Below, piece after piece: positions 14,932-22,065 of a stretch of DNA of 23,811 nt (its first letter is position 1; every line of letters starts with the position of its first letter). The stretch lies in NCBI GenBank assembly GCA_964500895.1, contig CAZCQP010000043.1, forward strand, positions 1 to 23,811, written 5' to 3'. The translations under genes were made by a program, and so were the position numbers. A model generated the notes under the pieces. The model was not told the DNA's origin and ran no database searches. It saw only the letters and a list, made by a program, of their open reading frames with translations. This stretch comes from CAZCQP01 sp964500895 (lineage in GTDB: Bacteria; Bacillota; Clostridia; Lachnospirales; JAISER01).

Positions 14932-16464
14932 TTAATCCAGTTGTGTTGCCAGGTATTCTGCAAATGCATCGCCGCCGGCAGCATTCCACTTTTGAACAAA
15001 TTCATCAAAAGCGTCAATAGGCTTAATGCCACGCACAATGTCCGCAGAATATTCGTCATACAGCACTTTCATGGCATCCCATTGAGGGGCAAGCTCTTCT
15101 GGAATAATCACCATCACGTCTTCTTTAAAGTATTGGTTGGCGAAATCCAAAGAAGTTTGAGCAGCTTCAGAGAACAAAGGCTGTGCCAAAGCAGGTTCAG
15201 TTGGGAAGTTGTTGGCTGTTTCCCAGAACCGAGGCCACCATTCAGGGCGTTTGTCTGTGAACACAAGTTGGCCGTCTTCAATGTTGTGGTGAATGCCTTC
15301 AATGCCGCACAGGTCGATGACACGGCCTTCTGGGCTGGCCATAAATTCCAAAATGGCAAATGCAGCATCTTTTACTTCAGAATCCACGTGAATAGCGATG
15401 CCACGGTCTTCTTTGTTTACATCTGTTGCGGAGTAGCCTTGAGCCACACCTTTGGCTGGGGGCAGCACCACCAGCTCTGTATTGTTCACAGCGCTCATTT
15501 TGTCGTTGTAAATTTGAATAACCCCACCGGCTGTACCAGCAGCGATGCCTGCGTTGCCTTCATAAAACTTTTGTTCCATAACATCCCAAGTGTTGGTTAA
15601 ATATTCTGGATCTAAAAGCCCAGCAGCATACAGTTCTGCATAGTAGGCCAGCTTGTTTTTCTCTGCTTCTGTGGTGCGTGCAAATACCCATTTGCCGTCT
15701 TGTTTCACCAGGGTGGTTTCTACACCAAAAGCTTGGTTAAACATGCTGTTAATGCGGCGCAGGTTGCCTTCACCCAAGTTGGTGGAATCGTCCAGCGTCC
15801 AAGCGTATTGCACAAGGCCCTTGTCCTTCATTTCTGTAAACAAAGCGGTGTAGTTTTCCACAGTGGGGTCTTCCAACACTTTGGGGTAGTTTTCCAGTTG
15901 CTCTGCCCAGTCTTTACGCATAACCGGGGAGGCGGTGCGTGGAGGGGACAGCCACAGCAAATAAGGATAGTTTTCCATTCTTGCTTGGTTTAAGGGGAAC
16001 ATAGCGCTTTTCACATAAGTGGAAGCCTCTATGTAAGGCGTCAAATCTTCCAGAAGGCCTTCTTGGGAAATGGCCAGGTCGCCGCCGCCTTGGAAATAAA
16101 TAAGGTCGGCATCTACTTCACCGGTGCGCACAGCCAAAGGCAGGGCGGTGGCGTAAGAACCTGATGGGGGTTCTTGGTATTCAAGCTTCACGTATTGGCC
16201 GTGGCTGGCCATTTTTTCTTCGATGGCTGCACACATGGCAATGACGTTTTCTTCCGTTGGCAGCACATCTTTCACCATAATTTTAACGGTGACAGGGCTT
16301 TCTGGTGTACCGATGGGCAACCAGCCGTCCACAGCTTCGCCGGAAGCCGCAGGGGTGTTATTTTCTGGTGCTGGGGATTCTGCCGGTGCAGATGAACCGC
16401 TGCAACCTGCCAGCATTGTAATGACTGAGCCCAGGGCAACCAGCCGTGCAAGCATTTTTTTCAT
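14932..16464 (-). CDS. LplA-like extracellular solute-binding lipoprotein of a sugar ABC importer
   Basis: A 510-residue binding protein of the large family-1 type that works with LplB/YtcP permeases, usually for oligosaccharides or complex glycosides. The signal peptide ends in the lipobox LAGC (Cys at residue 21), followed by a Ser/Ala/Pro/Glu-rich linker. Then comes VKIMVKDVLPTEENVIAMCA with an alpha/beta pattern, and LIYFQGGGDLAISQEGLLED, typical of the ligand-binding N-lobe. GGAGG lies 8 nt before the ATG. No ATPase gene is in the locus, which is normal because these importers share an MsmX-like ATPase. It is separated from the permease gene by 122 bases carrying a hairpin. Confidence 0.87.
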   Translation of the reverse strand: MKKMLARLVALGSVITMLAGCSGSSAPAESPAPENNTPAASGEAVDGWLPIGTPESPVTVKIMVKDVLPTEENVIAMCAAIEEKMASHGQYVKLEYQEPPSGSYATALPLAVRTGEVDADLIYFQGGGDLAISQEGLLEDLTPYIEASTYVKSAMFPLNQARMENYPYLLWLSPPRTASPVMRKDWAEQLENYPKVLEDPTVENYTALFTEMKDKGLVQYAWTLDDSTNLGEGNLRRINSMFNQAFGVETTLVKQDGKWVFARTTEAEKNKLAYYAELYAAGLLDPEYLTNTWDVMEQKFYEGNAGIAAGTAGGVIQIYNDKMSAVNNTELVVLPPAKGVAQGYSATDVNKEDRGIAIHVDSEVKDAAFAILEFMASPEGRVIDLCGIEGIHHNIEDGQLVFTDKRPEWWPRFWETANNFPTEPALAQPLFSEAAQTSLDFANQYFKEDVMVIIPEELAPQWDAMKVLYDEYSADIVRGIKPIDAFDEFVQKWNAAGGDAFAEYLATQLD

Positions 16465-16543
16465 AGATTAACCTCCATTAATTTTAAATTTTATTCTAAC
16501 CTGTAAAAATGCAGGCAAAAGAATCTTTTTTAACCTTGGTGCT

Positions 16544-16574
16544 TTGGGAACGTTTTCTCGAAAAAGTTTCCCAA
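16544..16574 (+). repeat. Dispersed palindromic repeat, diverged copy B
   Basis: TTGGGAA (16544-16550) and TTTCCCAA (16567-16574) with an inner TTTTC/GAAAA pairing form a hairpin resembling copies A and C, with small changes in the left arm. The right arm (16560-16574) matches copies A and C exactly. It sits between the second permease gene (stop at 16587) and the binding-protein start (16464), where it could change expression of the binding protein relative to the permeases. Confidence 0.6.
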
Positions 16575-16586
16575 GGGCTTTTGTTT

Positions 16587-17480
16587 TTATTCCTTTACGC
16601 CGCCCGCCATCACATCTTTGGCATAGAATTTAAGCACAAAGGGGTACAGCATCAAAATGGGCACAATGGCCACCACGATAACCGCATATTGCAGGGCGGT
16701 ATAGTCAATTTTGGCAAGCTCGTTGTAGTTTAAAAGGTTTTGGGCACCGACCAATGCCGTGGTGTCACCCTCCACCAAGAACTGCCGCAAAATCACCTGT
16801 AACGTTGTTTTGCTAAGCTTGCTAATGTAAATGCCCGCCCGCAAATATTCATTCCAGCGCAACACCGCATAAAACATGGTTAGTGTGGCAATACCCGCTT
16901 TACACAGCGGCAGGGTAATGCTCCACAACGTGCGCAAATGGCCAGCGCCGTCAATGGTGGCCGCCTCGTACAAAGAGGGAGGCACTTCTTCAAAATAGCG
17001 CATCATAATGATGAGGTAGTACACATTCACCGCCAAGGCCAAAATAACAGACCATTGGCTGCCCATTAAGCCCAGCCGCTTCACCACAAAATATTCAGGC
17101 ACAAGCCCTGGGTCAAAAAGCATCATAATGATGAAGAACACCATCAGCGGGCGTTTGCCCACCAAACGAGGCCGGGTTAACACATAAGCCGCCGTAATGG
17201 TTAAAATAATGTTAATGGCCGTGCCCACCACGGTGATGAACACCGAGTTGATCAGCGCCGGCATAATGGCAGCGTTACTTAAAATGACCTGGTAATTCAT
17301 AAACGTAAAGCCCTTGGGCAAAATATCCAGGCCAGTCATGGTTTTGGAAAATTCCGGGCTAGACAAAGACCGGGCCAAAATGCTTAACAACGGCACCAAA
17401 ATGGTAAGGATGAAACCTAACATGACAACCGTTAAAATCAGTTGCCCTGGTTGTATTTTAAAACGTTTTTTATGCATCAT
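16587..17480 (-). CDS. YtcP/LplC-family sugar ABC transporter permease
   Basis: A 297-residue membrane protein, one of the two permeases of a carbohydrate importer. Six hydrophobic stretches are visible. YEAATIDGAGHLRTLWSITLP (about 190-210) is the EAA coupling motif. The C-terminus ends with YPFVLKFYAKDVMAGGVKE, as in YtcP/LplC proteins. AAGGAGG (17486-17492) precedes ATG 17480 by 5 nt and ATG 17477 by 8 nt; either can be the start. The longer frame to 17546 overlaps the upstream gene and is not supported. The gene follows the LplB-type permease by 10 nt. Confidence 0.9.
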   Translation of the reverse strand: MMHKKRFKIQPGQLILTVVMLGFILTILVPLLSILARSLSSPEFSKTMTGLDILPKGFTFMNYQVILSNAAIMPALINSVFITVVGTAINIILTITAAYVLTRPRLVGKRPLMVFFIIMMLFDPGLVPEYFVVKRLGLMGSQWSVILALAVNVYYLIIMMRYFEEVPPSLYEAATIDGAGHLRTLWSITLPLCKAGIATLTMFYAVLRWNEYLRAGIYISKLSKTTLQVILRQFLVEGDTTALVGAQNLLNYNELAKIDYTALQYAVIVVAIVPILMLYPFVLKFYAKDVMAGGVKE

Positions 17481-17490
17481 ATTTTCCTCC

Positions 17491-18402
17491 TTACCAAACG
17501 CCCTTGCCGGTAATGCGCTTCGAGACGATGTGGGTGATAAACACAAGCACCAGCCCCACCACCCCTTTTACAATGCTTACCGCACTGGCAAGAGAATATT
17601 GGCCGTTGTCTAAGCCCAACCGGTAGATGTACGTGTCCAAAATGTCAATGACACTGATAACGGAAGGGTTCGAGAAGTTAAACACTTGGTCAAACCCGGC
17701 AGACATAAAGAAGCCCAGGTTCAAAATAAACACGGTAATCATAGGGGTGACCAGTGCAGGCAAAATGATGCGCCGCACAATGTTCATCCGGTTTGCCCCG
17801 TCAATGGAGGCCGCTTCGTACAAATCCGGGCTAATGCCCAAAATGGCGGTGAAGAAGATGATGGAATCCCACCCCAAACTGCGCCAGCCTTCCGAAAAGA
17901 ACAGCACCCAGCGAATGGCCCCTTTGTTGGTCATAAAATCCACCGGGTTTGCGCCAAACCAACCGGTTACTTGGTTGACGGCACCTGTGGAAGGGTTCAG
18001 CAGCGCAATCCATATACCCGCAATAACCACCCAAGATAAAAAGTGGGGCAGGTAGCTGATGGCCTGCACAAAGTTTCGGGCACGGCGGTTGCGCATTTCG
18101 CTAAGCAAAATGGCAAACAGCACAAAAAAAGGAAACAGCAGCACATACTTCATAAAGCTAATGATGATGGTGTTGCGTAAAATGTCCCCAAAAGCAGAAG
18201 TGCTGAAAATGAGCTTGAAATACTTCAAGCCAACCCATTCCCAAGGTCCCCGGGCCTTGTAGTTGTAAAACGCCATGCGCATATACAAAATGGGCCACAC
18301 ACGAAAAATGATAAAGTACAGGATGGTTGGGGCAATGAGTATGTATAACACCAGGTCTGCTTTCATGCGGCGCCATGTGCTTGCCCACGTTGTATGATTC
18401 AT
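17491..18402 (-). CDS. LplB-family sugar ABC transporter permease
   Basis: A 303-residue membrane protein and first gene of the minus arm. YILIAPTILYFIIFRVWPIL is the first helix with the PxxxY pattern of MalF/LplB proteins. AISYLPHFLSWVVIAGIW and the coupling motif YEAASIDGANRMNIVRRIILP (about 210-230) are characteristic of LplB. The ending SKRITGKGVW is common in this group. A GGAGGAAG ribosome site precedes the ATG. A promoter flanked by two AACCGGTT palindromes lies 80-140 bases upstream, pointing to LacI-type control. Confidence 0.9.
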   Translation of the reverse strand: MNHTTWASTWRRMKADLVLYILIAPTILYFIIFRVWPILYMRMAFYNYKARGPWEWVGLKYFKLIFSTSAFGDILRNTIIISFMKYVLLFPFFVLFAILLSEMRNRRARNFVQAISYLPHFLSWVVIAGIWIALLNPSTGAVNQVTGWFGANPVDFMTNKGAIRWVLFFSEGWRSLGWDSIIFFTAILGISPDLYEAASIDGANRMNIVRRIILPALVTPMITVFILNLGFFMSAGFDQVFNFSNPSVISVIDILDTYIYRLGLDNGQYSLASAVSIVKGVVGLVLVFITHIVSKRITGKGVW

Positions 18403-18459
18403 AAAACAAATCTTCCTCCTTGATCAATGCAAAATAAGCAAGGCCGGCGCCCATTAAAG

Positions 18460-18469
18460 AAACCGGTTT
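18460..18469. promoter_or_regulatory. LacI-type operator, site 1
   Basis: AAACCGGTTT is a perfect 10-bp palindrome with the central CG step typical of LacI-family operators. It lies about 16 bases downstream of the -10 box of the permease promoter, so it would block transcription when bound. It shares the AACCGGTT core with 18537-18544 and 19921-19928. Confidence 0.6.
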
Positions 18470-18484
18470 ATCTGCGCTGGCCTT

Positions 18485-18513
18485 ATTATACATGATAAAT
18501 TTTTTTATTTCAA
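18485..18513 (-). promoter_or_regulatory. Sigma-A promoter of the permease operon
   Basis: On the minus strand TTGAAA (18508-18513) and TATAAT (18485-18490) are separated by 17 bp. AACCGGTT-core palindromes lie on both sides, 76 bp apart centre to centre, a spacing compatible with repression loops. Confidence 0.7.
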
Positions 18514-18536
18514 TGCAACATTAACCACAATCCTGT

Positions 18537-18544
18537 AACCGGTT
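18537..18544. promoter_or_regulatory. LacI-type operator, site 2
   Basis: AACCGGTT palindrome about 24 bases upstream of the -35 box of the permease promoter. It has the same core as sites 1 and 3. As an upstream auxiliary operator it could cooperate with site 1. Confidence 0.45.
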
Positions 18545-18574
18545 TTTTAGTAAAAACGCCCAAGAGCCTATACG

Positions 18575-18657
18575 ATTTTCAGTCGATTCGCGAAGGTGGC
18601 GCGACGGCATAATAGGCGATTATGTCTAGCGCCACCGACAAAGAAGCGGCTGAAAAT
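18575..18657. repeat. Nested inverted repeat downstream of the LacI-type gene
   Basis: Three nested perfect arms: ATTTTCAG (18575-18582) with CTGAAAAT (18650-18657), GGTGGCGC (18595-18602) with GCGCCACC (18629-18636), and CATAAT (18608-18613) with ATTATG (18619-18624). Together they can fold an 83-nt RNA or cruciform with two internal loops. It lies 50 bases after the minus-strand LacI-type stop. It could act as a terminator-like structure, be a miniature repeat element or encode a small RNA. No T tract makes it a clear intrinsic terminator. Confidence 0.6.
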
Positions 18658-18706
18658 ACAGAAAAGTGGCAAGATTTTTAATTTACGGATAGGTTCTTCA
18701 TGTTGT

Positions 18707-19711
18707 TCATTTGGTTGTCTCACGCAGCAGCAAATTGGGTTGCACCGTAATGTGGCGGATGCTGCCAATGTCCCCTGTAATGATGTTTAAGAGCATGGCG
18801 GCGGCTTGTGCAGCCATTTCGTGCCGAGGTTTGCTCACCGTGCTTAACTTCGGGCTGTATACTTCAGAAATCTCAATGCCGTCAAAACCAATCACTTCAA
18901 AGCTTTCTGGAATGCTTTTTCCTGCCTTTTCCAAGCTTTTTAAAACCCCAATGCCAATCAAGTCGCTGCCGGTAAACACCGCCGTTACATCCGGGTGGTT
19001 TTCCAGCAGTTCTCTGGTCACAAAAGCCCCATATTCAATGGTGAATGTGCCGTTAAATACAATAGAGGCATCGTAGGGAATACCTGCATTTTTTAAGGCC
19101 GCCTTGTACCCGCTGTGCCGCTGAATGGCCCCGGAAACCCCCGGGGTACCGTCAATATAGGCAATGCGCCGGTTGCCGGTGGCAATTAGGTGAGAAACCG
19201 CTTCCGTTGCCCCGGTTTTGTTGTCGCTGGAAATGCTGGCATCACACAGGTGGCGGTCAAAAGTACGCCCCATCAGCACAATGGGAATGTTAAACTTTTT
19301 AAATTCTGAAAGGTAGCTGTTATTGGCCACCCCAGAGCACAGGATAACCCCCTCTACCCGCTTGTCCACCATGCTTAACAAATGGGCTTTTTCCTTTTGG
19401 GGGTCAAAGTCTGAATTGCACAAAAACACCGAATAACCCCGTTCAGAGAAAAAGTCGCAAATGCTGCGAATTTGTACGGGAAAAAACACGTTGCACACAT
19501 CCGGCACCACCAGGCCAATCATGTTAGAGGCCGAAGTGGCAATGCTGCGGGCCAGTGTATTGGGCCGGTAATTCAGTTCGTTAATGATTTTAAGTACACG
19601 CTGTTTGGTTTCTTCCCCTACCCCTGCGGATTTATTGTTAATCACCCGTGAAACCGTCGCCTTGGAAACGCCGCAAATTTTTGCAATATCCGCAATGCTA
19701 TATTTCTGCAC
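18707..19711 (-). CDS. LacI-family transcriptional regulator
   Basis: A 334-residue repressor-type protein. The N-terminal helix-turn-helix reads YSIADIAKICGVSKATVSRV at residues 4-23, followed by the hinge-helix region NYRPNTLARSIATSASNMIG and a periplasmic-binding-like sensor domain (about 60-334). The chosen start is GTG at 19711, 7 nt after AGGAGG (19719-19724). A TTG further upstream has no such site. It sits between the two arms of the catabolic locus, and AACCGGTT-core palindromes lie at both arm promoters, so it probably represses both until a sugar or breakdown product binds. The ligand is unknown. Confidence 0.92.
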   Translation of the reverse strand: MQKYSIADIAKICGVSKATVSRVINNKSAGVGEETKQRVLKIINELNYRPNTLARSIATSASNMIGLVVPDVCNVFFPVQIRSICDFFSERGYSVFLCNSDFDPQKEKAHLLSMVDKRVEGVILCSGVANNSYLSEFKKFNIPIVLMGRTFDRHLCDASISSDNKTGATEAVSHLIATGNRRIAYIDGTPGVSGAIQRHSGYKAALKNAGIPYDASIVFNGTFTIEYGAFVTRELLENHPDVTAVFTGSDLIGIGVLKSLEKAGKSIPESFEVIGFDGIEISEVYSPKLSTVSKPRHEMAAQAAAMLLNIITGDIGSIRHITVQPNLLLRETTK

Positions 19712-19752
19712 AGCCAAACCTCCTATAACCGTTTGCAACCTTGTATGAGGCC

Positions 19753-19780
19753 ATTATAATCATTTTGGCAAGAATAGCAA
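19753..19780 (-). promoter_or_regulatory. Probable promoter of the LacI-type gene
   Basis: On the minus strand TTGCTA (19775-19780) and TATAAT (19753-19758) are 16 bp apart. The start point would be near 19746, about 35 bases before the GTG. A sequence resembling the operator core (AAACGGTT, about 19727-19734 on the minus strand) lies downstream, so weak autoregulation is possible. Confidence 0.5.
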
Positions 19781-19880
19781 GGGCATTTATTGCATGGAAC
19801 CCAAACTGGAAAAGATAACCTTGGGGGCATTTTGTCAGTTTGCTACAAAACAGCAGGTGGTTATTTAGATAATACGCCAC

Positions 19881-19909
19881 TTGTGCCCGCCTTAAAAAAA
19901 AGTTATAAT
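19881..19909 (+). promoter_or_regulatory. Promoter of the plus-strand catabolic arm
   Basis: A perfect TATAAT (19904-19909) is preceded, after 17 bp, by TTGTGC (19881-19886), a weak -35 box. The operator palindrome at 19921-19928 lies just after the predicted start. Confidence 0.55.
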
Positions 19910-19920
19910 GCCAGTTACTA

Positions 19921-19928
19921 AACCGGTT
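19921..19928. promoter_or_regulatory. LacI-type operator, site 3
   Basis: AACCGGTT palindrome 11 bases after the -10 box of the plus-strand promoter and 31 bases before the first gene start. The position relative to the promoter mirrors site 1 in the opposite arm, which supports common regulation. Confidence 0.55.
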
Positions 19929-19959
19929 ACGCACAATGCATACTGGACAGGAGGAAACA

Positions 19960-22065
19960 ATGGTACAAAATTATTTAGAAAAAGTTTATGCCGGTTTCTT
20001 GGGTATGAACATGGGCATTCGATTGGGTGCGCCGGTGGAACCCACCATCTGGACATACGACAGAATTAAAAGCACCTACGGAGAAATTACAGATTATGTC
20101 AAGGAATATAAAAACTTTGCCGCAGATGACGATGCCAACGGCCCCGTATACTTTTTGCGTGCCCTGCGGGACGACGCCGCAGACCGAGCGTTGCGGTCCC
20201 AGGACGTGGCCAGAGCATGGCTAAACTATACACGTGAAGGGGTTGGCATGTTTTGGTGGGGGGGCTATGGCACCAGCACCGAACACACCGCTTACTTAAA
20301 TTTGAAAAACGGCATTCAAGCCCCTCGTTCCGGCAGCATGGAACAAAACGGGCAGCTCATGGCCGAACAAATCGGCGGGCAAATTTTCATTGACACCTGG
20401 GGCCTTGTGAATCCGGGCAACCCTAAAAAAGCCGCAGACTACGGCGAAGCTGCCGCTAGTGTTTCCCACGATGGAAACGGGGTTTATGGGGCACGGTTCT
20501 TCTGCGCCGCCATTGCCCGTGCTTTTGAAACCAGCGACATTAAAGACATTATTGCCACCGGTCTGGCTCAAATCCCCGCAGAATCCACTTACCATAAAGT
20601 GGCCGAAGCAGTTCTGGATTTCCACAGCAAAAACCCAGAAGACTGGCGGGCGTGTATGCAAATGCTGGTGGATGAATGGGGTTATGACAAATACCGTGGG
20701 GTTTGCCACATCATCCCCAATGCCGGGGTTTGCGTGCTGTCTATGGTTTACGGCGGCGGCAATTTTGCCCGCACCATTGAAATTGCCACCATGTGCGGCT
20801 GGGACACAGACTGCAACGCAGGCAACGTGGCCACCGTTCTGGGGGTTGCTTGCGGGCTAGAAGGTTTGCCAGACAAATACCGCAAGCCCATGAACGACAG
20901 CATTGTATTAAGCGGCATTTCCGGCTATTTAAATATTTTAGACATTCCCACCTACGCCAAAGAAGTGGCGTTGCTGGGCTATAAACTGGCAGGAGAGGAA
21001 GCCCCAGCCAGCATTGTGGAAAGCTTTACCGACGGGGAAGTGCACTTCGACTTTGAACTTCCAGGCTCCACCCACAACATGCGCATTTCAGACCCCTTCT
21101 TCTGCAGGGCGGTGCATACCACAGAAAAGGCAGCCAGCGGAACCGGTTCCCTTAAAATTCTGGTGGACAGAATGACCCGTGGGGAACAGTGCAAAGTGTT
21201 TTATAAACCTTTCTACACCCGGGAAGACTTTTCCGATGAACGGTATCAGCCGGTGTTTTCCCCAACCGCTTACTCCGGCCAAACTGTGCGGATGAAGCTG
21301 TACTGGGAACAGTGGAACGGCTGGGAAACCCTTGGTTTTGCGCCCTACGTGCGCACCATGAGCGATAAAAAGAACCAATTGCAAGGCTACATCAAGCTGG
21401 TGCAAGATGCATGGATTGATGTTGAATTTACCATTCCCGACACCAACGGGGACTTGATTGACGAAGTGGGTATTCTCATTGAAGGGTACTCCATTTCCAA
21501 AGCCAAAGCCTTGGGCAATGTGTACCTGGACGACTTCTCCATCACCGGTAAAAGCAAATACGCCATTGCCATTCCTAAAATGCGGAAGGATTTTGGCTGT
21601 ATTACCCCCTTTGCCATGGACCACGGTGCATGGAACACCGAAGGCGGGTGGCTGAACCTGATGCGCTGCGAACCTGCGTTTGCCTACGCCGGCAACTATT
21701 ATAGCCGCAACTATACCGTGCAGACAGATTTGGTTGCTGAAAACGGGGAATCCCACTTGCTGCTGCTGCGGGCACAGGGAGCTATGCGTGGCTATGCCGC
21801 CGGTTTTAACGGCAAGGGTAAAGTGGCCATTTTGAAGAACGATTTTGGTTATACTGAACTGGCGGTTGCAGACTTTGCTTGGCAACACAATAAGGCCTAC
21901 CAAGTGGCCTTCACCGCTAAGGAGGACAACACCTTGTCCCTGTGCATCAACGGCCAAGAAGTGTTATCCGTGCAAGATTCCACCTTTGCTTATGGCATGT
22001 ACGGCTGCGGCGGGTTAGACATGGGCCGCACATCCTATGGCGATTTTGAAATCGAGGAGATTTAA
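19960..22065 (+). CDS. ADP-ribosylglycohydrolase-family protein fused to two C-terminal beta-sandwich-like domains
   Basis: A 701-residue protein. Residues about 1-345 follow the ADP-ribosylglycohydrolase family: YAGFLGMNMGIRLGAPVE, DDDAN at 56-60 in place of the usual DDT, QIFIDTWGLVNPGNPKKAA, AASVSHDGNGVYGARF, and CGWDTDCNAG with Asp at 282 and 284. Residues about 360-535 look like a CBM4/9-type jelly roll (GSLKILVDR near the start, NVYLDDFSITG at the end). Residues about 540-701 resemble a concanavalin/LamG-like fold. No signal peptide is present, so it acts inside the cell. ATG 19960 follows AGGAGG by 5 nt; an ATG at 19936 lacks a ribosome site. It is the first gene of the plus arm. The substrate is unknown; a carbohydrate-linked ribosyl compound is a guess. 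Confidence 0.82.
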   Translation: MVQNYLEKVYAGFLGMNMGIRLGAPVEPTIWTYDRIKSTYGEITDYVKEYKNFAADDDANGPVYFLRALRDDAADRALRSQDVARAWLNYTREGVGMFWWGGYGTSTEHTAYLNLKNGIQAPRSGSMEQNGQLMAEQIGGQIFIDTWGLVNPGNPKKAADYGEAAASVSHDGNGVYGARFFCAAIARAFETSDIKDIIATGLAQIPAESTYHKVAEAVLDFHSKNPEDWRACMQMLVDEWGYDKYRGVCHIIPNAGVCVLSMVYGGGNFARTIEIATMCGWDTDCNAGNVATVLGVACGLEGLPDKYRKPMNDSIVLSGISGYLNILDIPTYAKEVALLGYKLAGEEAPASIVESFTDGEVHFDFELPGSTHNMRISDPFFCRAVHTTEKAASGTGSLKILVDRMTRGEQCKVFYKPFYTREDFSDERYQPVFSPTAYSGQTVRMKLYWEQWNGWETLGFAPYVRTMSDKKNQLQGYIKLVQDAWIDVEFTIPDTNGDLIDEVGILIEGYSISKAKALGNVYLDDFSITGKSKYAIAIPKMRKDFGCITPFAMDHGAWNTEGGWLNLMRCEPAFAYAGNYYSRNYTVQTDLVAENGESHLLLLRAQGAMRGYAAGFNGKGKVAILKNDFGYTELAVADFAWQHNKAYQVAFTAKEDNTLSLCINGQEVLSVQDSTFAYGMYGCGGLDMGRTSYGDFEIEEI

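Noticed and set aside
14941..15600. Long plus-strand frame of 219 codons
   Set aside because: It lies antisense within the clearly assigned binding-protein gene and has no family features or ribosome site.
21088..21957. Minus-strand frame of 289 codons
   Set aside because: It is antisense to the multidomain glycohydrolase gene, and its composition is that of an opposite-strand shadow.
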